From the NCBI RefSeq assembly GCF_964275005.1, contig NC_092694.1, positions 29,350,132 to 29,414,131 of the forward strand: 64,000 nucleotides of DNA. The letters are read 5' to 3'. A program made the position numbers and the translations under genes. Position 1 is the first letter of the stretch; every line of letters begins with the position of its first letter. Under the pieces are notes generated by a model. It saw nothing but the letters and a program-made list of their open reading frames with translations, was not told the DNA's origin and made no database searches. Origin of the DNA: Diadema setosum (Eukaryota; Echinodermata; Echinoidea; Diadematoida; Diadematidae). Positions 1-12,233 of the stretch are shown here, piece by piece.

Positions 1-504
1 TCTATTTCTTTTCTTTTAATACATTGATGACCTTAACGACTTCCACTGAATCTATTTCCAATGTAATATCGCGACGAAAGGAAATTAATCTGCGTGGAAG
101 AATCTGTGAGAGAGGCAGCGACGGTCTTGATGATGAGCGAGTTTAGCATAAAGGCAAACCATTAATTAAGCGTTTATCTATCTGATCTCTTCCAACCATG
201 CCAATCCTGTGCTGGTACGTGCATGCTTTTGAAGAATAATCGTAATACGTGTACCGGTCACGTGATCATACTCTATATACGAGACTGAGTGAGCCGTTGT
301 GCACATCAGAAACTAGTCAATGATGCTAATAATACAGTGTATAATACAAGTAATACCTTTCTCATCGATGCAAATAAAAAAAAAAACAACAAAGAAAGAA
401 CGATAACAAAACGATGACGAATATTGCGGAAATGATAGACATTCCGCCACACAAATGATACCTGTATAATGTGGATTCAGCAATGGGCACTTTCATGAAT
501 ATAC
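1..504. other. non-coding, nothing recognised
   Basis: AT-rich DNA with only short open frames. I see no gene, splice-bounded exon or repeat family here. A short A-run lies near 377. Confidence 0.5.
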
Positions 505-632
505 ATTATGCAATTATAATGTATACATGATTCATTCAAAGGAATATGTATTATGCAAATTAATGCGTGCATTATTCATTCAAAGAAATATGTATTATGC
601 AAATTAATGTATGCATGGTTCGTTCAAAGAAA
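505..632 (+). repeat. three tandem ~44-bp units with ATGCAAAT octamers
   Basis: Three head-to-tail units start at 505, 550 and 594. Each reads ATTATGCAA..., a purine-pyrimidine stretch, then TTCATTCAAAG or TTCGTTCAAAG. Units 2 and 3 hold a perfect ATGCAAAT octamer followed by TAAT, the form bound by POU-homeodomain factors; unit 1 has ATGCAATT. The period is 44-45 bp. Tandem duplication is seen directly; a regulatory role is inference. Confidence 0.8.
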
Positions 633-833
633 CCCACGTGGTAATGGGAAGCTTCTCAGAGAACACAGCAGACAACGCGCGCTCAAGATCGAGGAATCAA
701 ATTGGTTCATTGTTTCCTCATAAATACAATTTTGGTGGAGATATATAGCTTTCTTGCTGTTTGGTGCCACTGAATGACGCGTGAGTTGCTGATCGCAACG
801 ATCTTCTTCTCGAGACCATCAATAGTATACTAG

Positions 834-1255
834 AAATGGGAAGTTTCCCGATACATTAATTGTGCTCAAAGATTCGGCCAATGCAGACGTATTAATATAA
901 CACATCAGAGAAAGTTTGAGGAAAGTCGGACAACCCGTTCTAAGGTTGTCTAAAGGAGTGATTTCAAGTTTGGCTTTGAATATTCAGTTCACTGCCCTCT
1001 CGAGGTGAAAACCATCACAATGCGTGTGATGTCGAATTGGTTTAAAGATAAATAGGACAACACATGAATTCAGAGGGGAAAATCATTTGTTCATATATTT
1101 ATTTTTTGCGGGGGGGGGGGGGACATCAAAATATCACTTGGATGCCCTGATAGCTCCTCAAATAGGCAATGAAAATATTATTTGCCTGCTATATAACACC
1201 TTCAAGTCAAAGGCCCAAGGGAACTTTGAAACAAAATCTTAAATTGTCTTTGTGT
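834..1255 (+). repeat. dispersed repeat family X, copy 1
   Basis: Shares a long collinear series of blocks with 11883-12612: CCAATGCAGACG, GAGGAAAGTCGGACAA, a CGCCCTCT-like block, an AATGCGTG-TGATGTC block, AGGACAACAC, GATAGCTCCTC and AAATTGTCTTTGTGT. A run of 14 G interrupts it near 1110-1123. A more diverged relative lies near 48170-48310. No coding capacity is visible, so it is a dispersed repeat of unknown class. Confidence 0.65.
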
Positions 1256-3031
1256 ATTTATGTATGTGCGTTTTAAATTTTCACATTTATTCTTGATAGT
1301 GTGTCTTATAGGCCTGAACACTGCATGCTTCTTAGTGCCTGGTGTTTGCTTATTTGTTTTTATTTTGTTTTGTTTTGTTTTTTATTGTATTTGCTAAACT
1401 GAAGTTATTTCTGATGGTTTTTCAGTTTCAGCTGATCAGTTTATCGCAAGAAAGAAAAACATTTTTTTTTTCAGAAACAAGTGGCGAAATGCGCTCAACT
1501 GCTTTGAGCAAACTATATCGTGTCCCCAGTTTTGAGCAGTTTGCGACAATTATTATGTGTACGTATAGAATTTAAAAAAATACGGAATTAGTTATTAATC
1601 AGATCGAGTCATGAATGCAAGATTTGACATATCATCTGCACAATGTTTTTGTATAATGTTGTTTGTCTTAGTAAAATATCTTGTTCTTTTTTTGTGTGTG
1701 TGAATGTGAATCCAGTGGCGCAGAACGAAATTGGAATAAAGAATCAAAAACTATCGTATGTTTGTGTATGATTGTTTGATTTTGTTCAACTTGCACTGAC
1801 GATGCGTCACAAATTTTTCTGGGATCGTTTTAAACCACATACCTTATAGTACATCCCCTATAATAGTCTGAACTTCGCATCTATTCGTGTGGTATACAGA
1901 TTCAACGAGCAGGCGATGTGCAAAATATATTTTTTCAGGTATAACTGCCAAAAATTACTTGTTACAGCCGTTAACTTTTGAATCTTAGCTTGTTTTATGT
2001 GTTTAGTATCGTTCTCTATGTATTATTGTGTATAATACATGATATTTGTTTTTACTCAAGATTTCGCTTTTTACTATTATTCATGTATGTATGTGGACCC
2101 CTATGGAAACCAGCTCGGCTGATCAGGGTGTTCCACCCCATGAAGTGGCAATAAATTCAAACCAAATCAAATCGTGATGCACTGTGTTCATATAGCTCTC
2201 TTATGCTATACGTATAAAGTACTCGTATATAAATAAATGGAATAAAAACATTATACCACATAAATTATCATTATGAGCCTATAGGTCTACCTCCCGATTA
2301 TAAATTGGCAATTTGTATGTATCGTCGTCATTATTCCTTTCTTTCTTCCTCTTTATTTTTTTCCCTCTCTATTTTTCGTAATGCTGTGCGGGAGTGATTC
2401 TTTTTTTTTTCATAAATGAATGTGATAATTCTCAAACCCTTCGTTGTTTGTCGCTCTCTTTGTCTTATAAAGATATGACATTATTTTTTAACTTCACCGT
2501 ATTCATATGAGCTCAAATCTGTTTATTATTTCTTGCGTCAATTATAAACATGAGAGCTTATATACATCAGTCAACGTTTTAACTTATAGGGATCTTTCGA
2601 GAGAACAAAGCAAGAGCTAACCTTTTTTCACTGTTTACTTAAATGCCTTTGTAGATGTTTTATTACTAAAAAATGTCTTGATATAACACCGAAAACTTAT
2701 GTCTCTGAACACATCGGAAAAATAAATGCATTCTTTCAAGCTGTTTTATTGTGTAGCGTGTTTCTTTCTCCGGGCCTCTCCTCTTCAGTTCTCCTAATTC
2801 TCCTTTGTCCTCTTTCTTTTTCTTCTTGTAATTCTCCTCCTCCTTCTCCTCCTCCTTTTCTTTTTCTTCTTCTTTTCCTCCTCTCACTTTATATTCCCCT
2901 CTTATTATGCCACGCTATCATTCTGAACCTTCGATATTCCCTTGTATGTACTAGGAAACAAACGAACAATATTATGAAGATTATCGTGCCTATTGTCAGT
3001 GTCAGTGTGGAAAAAATAGATATACAGCATG
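1256..3031. other. non-coding with a possible LINE 3' relic
   Basis: No exon or gene seen. Around 2095-2170 a block ends in GGCAATAAATTCAAACCAAATC. It looks like the 3' end of a CR1/L2-type LINE (AATAAA plus short repeats), but no ORF precedes it. A pyrimidine-rich strip (2740-2890, CTCCT/TTCTT) gives open but low-complexity frames on both strands. Confidence 0.4.
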
Positions 3032-3061
3032 CCCCCCCCCCCCCCCCCCAAAAAAAAAAAA
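3032..3061 (+). repeat. C18-A12 homopolymer junction
   Basis: Eighteen C are followed directly by twelve A. This is one of at least six C-run/A-run junctions in the window that share the same polarity. Confidence 0.9.
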
Positions 3062-3588
3062 TACAGTCGGATTTTCACATTGATAATTTACAATGTGGTT
3101 AAACTGTCTGAATGCTATTTTAGGGTCTAAACGAATAACATCTTACCTATATTATGCAGAAAGTCCCATATTATTTCATTTCATTTCATTTATTTCATTC
3201 CTTCTTTCTTTTTCGTCAAACATAACACGAAATGTATCAGAAGATATAACATAGGCATGTATTCGACTTTACATGGTAGATAATGGTTAACAAATACGAA
3301 ATTATACATGCATACCGGCAAAATACAAAGTTATGTTTGGAGGAAAAAAAAAGAGAAAGAACTGAGAGGTTCACTGAAAAGCATGCTTGTAAATTGTGAA
3401 CCACTCCAAGGATTCTTGTGAATACATTAAACTTTTTTTTTTAACAAAGACAGGAGAGAACAAGACAGTAGAAACACAAGGACATTACATGACTTTACAG
3501 TAGGGTATACCATGACAGTAATACAACACAAAAGAATAATGGAAAGAAAGGAGAGAAAGAAAAAGGAAATGAAAGGAAAAGCCAACAC

Positions 3589-3656
3589 GCTGAACATCGG
3601 GATCAGAAGAGGGAATTGAGGTGCTGAACATCGGGATCAGAAGAGGGAATTGAGGT
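3589..3656. repeat. perfect 34-bp tandem duplication in LINE A 3' UTR
   Basis: Two identical adjacent 34-bp units (3589-3622 and 3623-3656), each beginning GCTGAACATCGGGATCAG. Their identity implies a recent duplication compared with the decay of the host element. Confidence 0.9.
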
Positions 3657-3831
3657 GTTTCAGCTCGATCAGCCGAGCAATGTTTATACAAATAAGATAA
3701 TGTAAAAATACACAATGATGAAATCAATGATTGACGATGAACCCTTAGGCTGTAAAGACCAGCTAAGCAATGAATCGTATATATCTTAATATGAGTTCAA
3801 CAAAAAAAAATTAACTTACGCTTAAACGAAT

Positions 3832-6800
3832 TCAAAGATACAGAATTTTTATATCACAACTTAAAGAATTCCAAAATCTAGGGCCAGTGTATATAAATGT
3901 TTTTTGAGCCAATAATGTTCTCAGAAGGGGTAAATGAAACTCATTTGATCGCCTGGTGGGATAATTATGAAAAGATTGATTTCGTGGAAACATTGAATCA
4001 AAAATGCTGGGAAGTGCATTTGTGTTATAATTAAACATAAACTGACCCAGCTGAAAGAAAAACAAATCTTTAATTTTTAAAATCTTATATCTAACAAATA
4101 ATGGATCTGCATGGGAACATGGAGAAACGCCACAAATAATACGAAGTGCCTTTTTTTTTGCAATAACAATAATCTATCTAATAAAGTTTGATGGGCACTA
4201 CCCCATGCTAAGATTCCATAATTTAAATAAGGTAATATTAATGAAAAATACAACGTCAGCAAAGAAGACAACGGGATATGAGATTTAAGTCTATTAATGA
4301 TACCAATATTACGCGAAATTATTTTACTGATATTAATAATATGAGGCTTCCACGAAAGTTTATCGTCCACTGTAATACCGAGAAACTTTGTATGAGATAC
4401 ACGCTCTAAGTGAACGTCATCAAAGATAATATCTGTGCGTAAAACTTCTATAGACTTACTGAATAACATATAATTAGTTTTCTGAAGATTCAGTGATAAT
4501 TTATTGGCTCTTATCCATTGAGTCACTTTTTTTAATTCAGAATTAACAGTATCGACAAGAGTGATTGGATTTTGGTGGGAGAAAAAAATATTTGAATCAT
4601 CGGCAAAAAGTATAAAAGAAAGTATATCAGATGATCTACAAAAATCATTTATGTAAATGATGAAACGTAAAGGTCCTAATATACTACCCTGAGGGACGCC
4701 ACATTTAATAACTTCAAGACTAGAGCTGTGCTCGTTCAAGGATACATATTGTTTTCGGTTTTGCAGGTAACTCCTGAACCACTCCAAGGCCTTCCCTCGT
4801 ATACCATAATGAGACAATTTATGAAATAAAATTTCGTGATTAATTGTATTGAAGGCCTTGGAGAAGTCCAGGAAGATACCAACAAGATGGGAATGGTCAT
4901 CTATAGTATGTGCGGCGTTATCAATAAACTTCAAAAGAGCATGAATGGTGCTATGTTTTTGACGAAACCCAAATTGAGAATTCGTAAAAACATTATAATA
5001 ATTAAGAAATTTAATGGTTCTTGTAAATATCAATTTTTCCAAAACCTTAGATAGGGATGAAAGTAGAGAAATAGGTCTATAATTACTTATATCAAAACTG
5101 TCTCCTTTTTTGAATAAAGGACACACCTTAGCAATTTTCATACAATCAGGAAAACACCATGTATTATGGATTTATTAAAGATATGAGAAAGTCGATCAGC
5201 AATAGAAAATATAATTCCCTTTATGATAAAATTACTTATATCATCATAACCGGCACTTCGTTTGTCATTCATTGCAGTAACAATGTCTATTATTTCATAT
5301 TTCGTAGTTGGAGCTAAGAAAATAGAACTGGGATTGGATTGACCTAAAAATTTTGCAAAATGCGTATCGGACTGCGGTTCTTCTTTTGCCAGATTCTCTC
5401 CAATCATTGAAAAATAAGACTTCAAAATATTTGCTATATCACCAGGATCTTCAACAATTTTATTATCAAATCTTATTTTTGTAATATTCAATTTCTTTTT
5501 TGATATATTCATGGCCTGCTTTAATATCTTCCATGTATTCTTCACGTCATGTTTATATTTTTCTATCTGAATGGTATAATATTTCCGCTTTTCAGATCGT
5601 ATGACCTTAATCAAAATATTCTAATATGATGTATATTTATTTTTTGACTCCTCAGTTTTTTTTTTCATTTTGAATCTATAATACAACCTATTTTTCCTGT
5701 TAATTGAACTGAGGAGAGATTTCGAAATCCATGGAAGTTTAGGTGTTGTTTTATAGTTTACTGACTTATCTTTTAATTTAGGAATATAATCATCTAAATG
5801 CTTATTGATTATCTCCATAAAATTATTAAATGATACATTAACATCATCAGTATCACAAACACTTGACCAATCAACCCTATCTAAACAAGCGTCAAGACTA
5901 GCTAAATTTTCTGGTGTGGCTCTACGTCTAAATGAAGGAAAATAAGACTTATTAACCGAATGTTTAAGATCACAGCATGTTATAATTGGAAAGTGATCGG
6001 TCATATCGGATAAAATTATAGAAGAATTTAAAACTTGTAAAGAATTAGTAAAAAATATTATCAAGGAGGGTGGCAGAATGATTTGTAACACGTGTAGGTT
6101 TGGAAATTAATGGCAAAAAAGAGGATGACAAAAATAATTCAAGAAATTCTTGTGACGTATTATCATCACTCTTAATCAAATCAATATTAAAATCACCCAT
6201 TACATAAATGCATTTATTAACAAAACGAGGGCTTTTTAGTAAATTTGGGATACTATCTAAAAAATCTTTAGAACTGGAGTTTGGGGGTCTATAAACAACA
6301 CCAACTATAATATTTTTACTTTGAGGGATGGAAATTTCAACAAACAAAGACTCTATCATATCATTCATTATATTTAAATCATCACAAGTATCAAACTCAA
6401 ATTCATTAGATAAATAAATCGCAACCCCGCCACCGGTCCTATTCACTCTATCATTTACAATCAAATCATAACCATTCAATGCATACGGTAAATTAATATC
6501 AGATGATAACCATGTTTCTGTTAAACCTATTACAGATATTTGTTGTTTATTTTGATTATCTAAGATTACCTGTAATTCATCAAAATGCTTATTCATACTC
6601 CTAATATTCAAATGTACTATAGAAAATATACTTTCTGAAAAATCTTTCACAAAATCTTTAAATTGATCAACCGTAACATATTTGGAGGAGATTAAAGTGG
6701 AATCATGTTCAAAGTCAAATTCATTAAACAAATCATTAGAAGAAAAATTAACATTATTGGCAACGAGGTTTTCAAAAAGTGCGGAAGAACGTGAATTTAT

Positions 6801-6905
6801 CTGACTTCTTGATTCTGTAGGCGAGCGTCTAAACAAATGAAAGAGTTCATCGTCATCAAGGGAGTCAAATGCTGCGTTGAGTCGATTAGCCATAACGCAG
6901 AACAT
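3832..6905 (-). pseudogene. LINE A endonuclease-reverse transcriptase, inactivated
   Basis: Begins at ATG 6905-6903 (MFCVMANR). The N-terminal part is an apurinic-type endonuclease: VHLNIRSM, GLTETW and MGDFNID are visible, and TDHFPI follows a frame change. The reverse transcriptase at 5141-4077 has FKKGDS...NYRPISLL, FLDFSKAFNTI, GVPQGSILGP and the catalytic FADD. The C-terminal part (4065-3832) ends in RFWNSLSCDIK. Four lesions are seen: one extra T in a T-run near 6050-6055, an in-frame TAG at 5623-5621, a one-base loss near 5152, and a frame change in an A9 run (plus-strand T at 4151-4159). Two lie in homopolymers and could be sequencing errors; the stop and the one-base loss are not in long runs. 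Inactive as written. Clade (CR1/L2 group) is inferred from motif style. Confidence 0.88.
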
Positions 6906-8565
6906 TATTATGAAGGCATGTCAACTGGCAAGGTTGCAAAAGAATGATATATGTGGACGTAAATGAAGCACAAACAATTCCCAGTTTGGGGATAGTACAG
7001 CGTGTAGGCAAAAACATATTAACATGGAATTCAAGCGACACAATCAAAGAACACAGAAGACATAAACAACACAAGTAGAAAGCGTCTGCAAGGTCTGCAA
7101 GCGGAATTCAGCAGAATCAGTACAGGGCGTATGAGCAGAGAGAAAAAAAAGTAGAAGCTCCCTACGTTTTGTCTTGGCAAAAAGTATGTGAGGAATTATA
7201 AGATAATCAGAATGTCGGAAGTGAACGATGAAAATATAGCAACACTAAAAAGAGCAACTTAAAGAAAATGCTGACATTAATCATGCTGCAATCAATAGGA
7301 AGCGTAAGATTAATCATACTTTTTTAACGATATAAATGAAATATACATTATTACACAGTATTAGATTATAAAAGGGATGTTACATTATTCTAGTGAAAAC
7401 TGACAAAGTTTGATGCAATATTGAAGGGAAAAAAATCCTATGCAAAACAAATATTGCGGATCTTTATACTGAGGTTGAGGGCATCAAACTACCGCAAAGG
7501 TTTATCTATCAAAACAAAACAGAACAAAACAAAATTCAGAGTGACGTTGAGTGACACCATGGCGAGACTTGACAACGTGACAAAAACCAATTTTAGTGAG
7601 CTTCGGGCAGCCCGAGACCGTCAACACAATGGCACGAAATCATGGTGAAACCAATACAAAAACTAAAAGGAACATTGCATGTGACCACGGTGACTTGAGA
7701 TCCTCGCCAAAATTTCTATCATGAAGGACTTTATACTGGGATGCTGGAGTAAGTCAAACCCTTGTCTAAACAGACTTCGGCATGCATTATTATGCGTTAA
7801 ATGTATAATGGGGAAAATGCAGTCTGGTTGGATAACGTTTTAAATGCGGTCAACTATTCACATTCTTATATGAGAATCACGACTACAGGATAATGATAAT
7901 GATAATGGTACGCTGTTGCCACTGCACGTACAAGTGCAGTGAGTCATTGCTCTTACGTAATCAAAACAGTTTCTCCCAGTTGCCTATATAAATTGGGTTA
8001 AACCGAAGTCTTTTTACATAAAGAAATCAGGCAAGCAGGGTTGATACCCTGAGCAAACAATGTATTATACAATGAATGGAAAAATAACAGAAGGCATATT
8101 CGAATTTAAATGATGTATGCCTGTTAGCGGTTCCATGGCATTTGCTTCTGCGACAAATTTGCTCCCATAAATAAACATGTACGCTAAAAAGGAAAGCATA
8201 GATGCTACCCATAAACATAAAACTAAACCTAATCCTAATCCTAATCCTCACATCAAACTAAACCTAAAACCCTATATATCACAACCCTTATTCTACCCCT
8301 AAGTCCTTGGGGGAAAGTAGACCGGAGCAACAGATTGTCGCAGGAGCAAATGTTGTGTCTCCTTTATAGTCCGCTAAAAATATAGACAGTATTCGTTTAT
8401 ACAATGTACCAAAGAAGGCATATTTTGACACGATATTGCACATTTAGAGAAGAATTTTATAATGCATGGAAATATACATTTGGTCAACTTTTCAATAATA
8501 AGAAATAGTGTCAGAAGGGTAAGAAGTAATAAACAATAATTATATTATTCAGTTTATTTTATTAT
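6906..8565. other. non-coding; telomere-like degenerate block near 8223-8310
   Basis: No convincing exon. The first ~170 bp may be LINE A 5' UTR. At 8223-8310 there are CCTAATCCTAATCCTAATCC followed by variants such as AAACCCTA. Similar CCTAA-rich stretches recur near 28735-28770 and 35690-35755, so it is probably part of a dispersed repeat rather than a true telomere. Confidence 0.4.
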
Positions 8566-9421
8566 AAGGTGTTACAAAAAACATTTCCTACTTTTGATTC
8601 CTAATGGTTCAAAAACTATGTATCAGATAACAGTGACACTGATAATAAAATGAGCAATAGCTGAATAGTGTACAACTTTGTTTGAGGTAATCAAAAATGA
8701 AAGCATATATTCAGGTTCATTGTATAAAAAAGATTTATTTTGAAGTTAGGGTTCAGATTTTGCTCTATTTTCAACCCTTTGTATACAAAACTTTAACTTT
8801 GCACAGGGGTCAATGGTGTGTGTGGGAGTGTGTGGTCAACACCCTGACAATGGTCCTGAACAATGGCCAGGGTTTGACTTCTCCATTACAAATTCATGAG
8901 AAATAACCCAAATCACAGCTGGTATTTATTCATCCTAATCTAGTGTATGCAAGCACATGAAAACAGATGTTCTTACTTTTTTCATGTACATGCATTTTAC
9001 CATTTACCATGAATTCAGACTAGCATTGCCAAAGAAAATCCATCATGAATAATTATCAATCAAGCATTCGTGTGCCTTGGAGCTAGAGACCAGAAGCCCA
9101 GTCAGCAGAGCTCTGAAATGGTGGTATTTGTGGTATTTATGTTTACTGTTGTGGGTCATTTCAAGTACACACTCAAATACACATCATTGGCTCCTGCAAA
9201 GTTCAGCTTTGTACAGAGGGTCCAACTTTGTCCAAAATCCGGAACTTAACTTTAAAATTGATCATGGATTTAATGAAACTGATTCATGCTTTCATATTCA
9301 AATCACCTCCAACAAAATTGTACTCTATTCAGCTATTAATCATATCAATAACAGTGTTATCTGACATATAGTTTTTGAACTATCAAGGATCAAAAGTGGG
9401 AAATCTTTTTTGTAACACCTT
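8566..9421. mobile_element. 856-bp element with ~260-bp terminal inverted repeats
   Basis: The ends are AAGGTGTTAC (8566) and GTAACACCTT (9421). The left arm (about 8566-8835) aligns base by base with the reverse complement of the right arm (about 9165-9421). Shared blocks include CACTTTTGAT-like sequence, GGTTCAAAAACTAT, CAGATAACA, AATAGCTGAATAG and GAAAGCAT. The middle ~330 bp is not palindromic. No transposase is encoded; the short ORFs inside are chance frames. Target duplication is unclear (ATTAT versus GATAT). I infer a non-autonomous foldback DNA transposon. Confidence 0.8.
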
Positions 9422-10893
9422 GATATGAAGCAATGAAGATTTCTCATACTTCACATCTTAATTCTCTATTTTGTTAATTCGACAATGCACGGACTCACTT
9501 TCTTATCATAATTATGTTTATGGTTTATTTGTTAAAACGTGGAATATGGAACAACAGAAATAAACAAATATGTATTGTATAGGCCCATATTTACAGATAA
9601 TGATTGTCATACGATATTATCTATATTGCCTCATAATATCTTAAAACTATATTCCTATGTAAATTTCGCGAAACAGAAGGAACCTTGTTTCATGGTATAA
9701 ATGATAACGTAGATGATTATCGACTATACGCATGGATCTTGCTGGAAACAGAAAATCAGTAGAACGAGCACACACTAATCAATATTCGTCCGATTATTGG
9801 CTACTCAATGAATAGCCCTATAGGCTGCGTCGTGTCGTGTAATGGAAAAAAGACCCAAGTTCAAAGGGGGAATACTAGTACATAAATATAAAATCTGGGA
9901 AAGAAGTGACGTACCTTATGGTGCATGCATGGATTTGTATAGAGCTTGTTGCTTTTCACTGATTACAAGATCATTGATGATTGGTGTAGAATCTGTATAT
10001 ACCTATATATACGTACAGTGAACGTTATCAAAAACGTAATCTTAATAACTAGAGTCTAACAGAAAATATAGCAAAAAACTCACAAAGTAGGCCAAATAGG
10101 CCTAGGCAGACAACGATGCCCATGTCGCTGACAAACACGGAATCCATGAACTATTTGACACCTTCCGCTATTCTGTCAACCTCTTTTCCTTTAAAACTTT
10201 TCTGCGCTTATTGGTCTCGGGAGTCCACAATCGTGGTAACATGTATGTGTTCTTTCCCCGCAGTCGCATTAGACTAATATTCACGTGACGCTGCCTACTG
10301 TCACAATATTTCATAATGACAGTGCGGCTTCTGTGCAAGCAGCAAAGCCCCTGTCAAACTTTTACGGAAAGGCCCACCGTACAAGAAACGCATTTTATAC
10401 CTGCAGGGCAGTGTCTAATAGGTGCATGGCGCACTATAACGCCATTAGCGCATTACTGCCGGCAACGTAGGCACTAAATCGAAAGGGGTATACACACCCA
10501 TGTATAGGTCCTCTGCAACTCGGCAATATATCTTACCTCGGTTATTTTTTTTTCCAATATACGGCATTAAATTTCACCTCCTTGGTTTGATAGTCCGACC
10601 TCGATTATGTCCAGCCATAGATCCGAACGTAGAGACGAAGAAAAAAGTGAATCCAAACTCAAAACTCACACGATTTTATGCTGCGATGACCCGTTTGAAA
10701 CCCTTCCTACCAAAATAAGGTGAAGTATAGGACTTGTAACCCCACTAATTTGCGGCGCGGTCAATATTACCATCTAAAATGCGACACAATAGATGGCAAT
10801 ATCATAAATTAAACTATCATACTGTGCTAAAGAAAGGCTGTGCGCACTTCCAAAAGTTATGCTTTCGTCAACACTGCAAGAAAGCAAAATCAA
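9422..10893. other. non-coding, possible intron of the minus-strand exon
   Basis: No repeat family or exon recognised. If the minus-strand exon at 10993-10900 is real, this stretch would be its first intron and downstream DNA. I found no acceptor-bounded continuation I could defend. Confidence 0.35.
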
Positions 10894-10899
10894 ACTTAC

Positions 10900-10993
10900 A
10901 TGATAATAAAATCAGCAACAACGAGATTAGTGTACCACAATTTAGGCCGTATATCCTCCACTTGTCTGTCGTTCCTGAAGCGCGCACGTCCAT
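10900..10993 (-). CDS. candidate first coding exon with signal-anchor-like peptide
   Basis: On the minus strand ATG 10993-10991 opens 31 codons plus one base, then meets the consensus donor T|GTAAGT (10899-10894). The peptide starts MDVRASGTTDKWRIYG and continues with a hydrophobic stretch, LNCGTLISLLLILLS, resembling a signal peptide or signal anchor. The splice phase is 1, common right after secretory leader exons. A TATAAAAGG box lies about 175 bp upstream (11175-11167), giving a 5' leader of about 150 bases; it contains one short upstream ATG frame ending in TGA. I do not recognise the protein, and the next exon would lie at lower coordinates. A longer overlapping frame (11249-10896) lacks this logic. 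Chance coincidence remains possible. Confidence 0.33.
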
Positions 10994-11166
10994 CACTGCC
11001 GATATATATCAGCGGATCCTCTACAGGTCTGATGATTGCTTCCACTAAAACAAAACAAGCTCTCCTGCAGCAACTATCAACTGGTAAGGCAGTATCTGCG
11101 GCAGATCGATCCTCAATACAATCAGCCAGCCATGCACGCGCGCTGATAATGAAGTTATCGAGCGTG

Positions 11167-11175
11167 CCTTTTATA
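11167..11175 (-). promoter_or_regulatory. TATA box for candidate minus-strand exon
   Basis: TATAAAAGG on the minus strand. The expected start site is about 25-30 bp downstream, near 11145. It supports a minus-strand promoter for the exon at 10993. Confidence 0.35.
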
Positions 11176-11774
11176 GAGAGGAAAGAGTAAACGAGGACTT
11201 GCAAAACACTCGCGAGAATATCAAAAAGAACAGCGAATTGAACGACCAATCATGATTGCATGTCTTCTTTTTTTTTTTCGAAAAATCCCGTTCCATTGAT
11301 TATTCATTTCGAGATGGCGCAAGAGCTTGTGCTGCCTTCGATCGTATGTTGCAACTTCTTGCGTTGGAAAGATTGTGGCCTTTGCGAGCAGTTCCGGTGC
11401 ACCGAATCTCACTGTTTATGATAGAAGCCCAGACGCTTTCAATGTACACCAATAGGGCCTACTTCTTCCAGGGTTATCACACTTTCAAGCCTCACGTTTT
11501 TGCTAAAACTTCCGATCCCCTACGTGGCATCAAACATTCCGGACCGTAAATAATACAAAATAGAATTTATATTGCTCATTAAAAATAAGCCCAGCCTGCA
11601 TTTTTATGCTATCCTAATTTGTATCACGAATTCAAAATGTCCCCTTAAATAAAGAGTAATTGTCATATATTTTGTATAATTATGTATTTTCTTTTACAAA
11701 TTTTGTACGTGAAGAATTTGCAATAAAATAAAATGAAAAAATACCAAAACATTTACTCACCCTCTAACTCTAAG
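11176..11774. other. non-coding, nothing recognised
   Basis: Mixed-composition DNA upstream of the candidate minus-strand promoter. A polyT run lies near 11267. Open frames on both strands are short and unlike any protein I know. Confidence 0.4.
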
Positions 11775-11804
11775 CCCCCCCCCCCCCCAAAAAAAAAAAA
11801 AAAA
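11775..11804 (+). repeat. C14-A16 homopolymer junction
   Basis: Fourteen C directly followed by sixteen A, with further A-rich sequence to 11825. Confidence 0.9.
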
Positions 11805-11882
11805 CTAAAAAAAAAAAAAAAAAAATGGGACGTGTTGCATTTGGCGAGAATTACCCCAAACATACCTGGAGTATGGATCCAG

Positions 11883-12194
11883 CAATGGGAACATAGAAAT
11901 TTTAAGTTCCCTATACATTTATTATGCTTAAAAAATCCAGCCAGTGCAGACGCAGTTAAAAAAACACAACCATCAAAGAAAGTTTGAGGAAAATCGGACA
12001 ATCAATATCATAAAACCGTTCAAAGATTGTCAGTGATTCGATTATGGTTTCATTCAATACACCGCCCTCTATAGATGGAAACCCAACAATGCGTGATGTC
12101 ACACGTTGGTTGAAAGAGGACAACACACAACATGATATTAAAGAGAAAATTAGAGAATATGTATGTATGTGTGTGTTATATATATACATATATC

Positions 12195-12233
<39 letters not shown>

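Larger units (their letters stand above)
3171..6905 (-). mobile_element. decayed CR1/L2-like LINE (LINE A)
   Basis: A minus-strand non-LTR retrotransposon. The 3' end is an (AAATG)n-type tail at 3171-3200, seen as ATTTCATTTC on the plus strand, preceded by a 3' untranslated region of about 600 bp. The body is one endonuclease/reverse-transcriptase ORF broken by several lesions (3832-6905). The 5' limit is uncertain and could lie up to about 7080. Its related but distinct neighbour is the intact LINE at 20038. Confidence 0.85.

Noticed and set aside
8223..8310. Interstitial telomere from CCTAATCC/AACCCTA words
   Set aside because: Too degenerate, and similar blocks recur at 28735 and 35690, fitting a dispersed repeat better.
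9077..9364. 95-codon frame with a Trp/Leu-rich hydrophobic start
   Set aside because: Lies inside the right part of the inverted-repeat element at 8566-9421; no TATA box, donor or domain.
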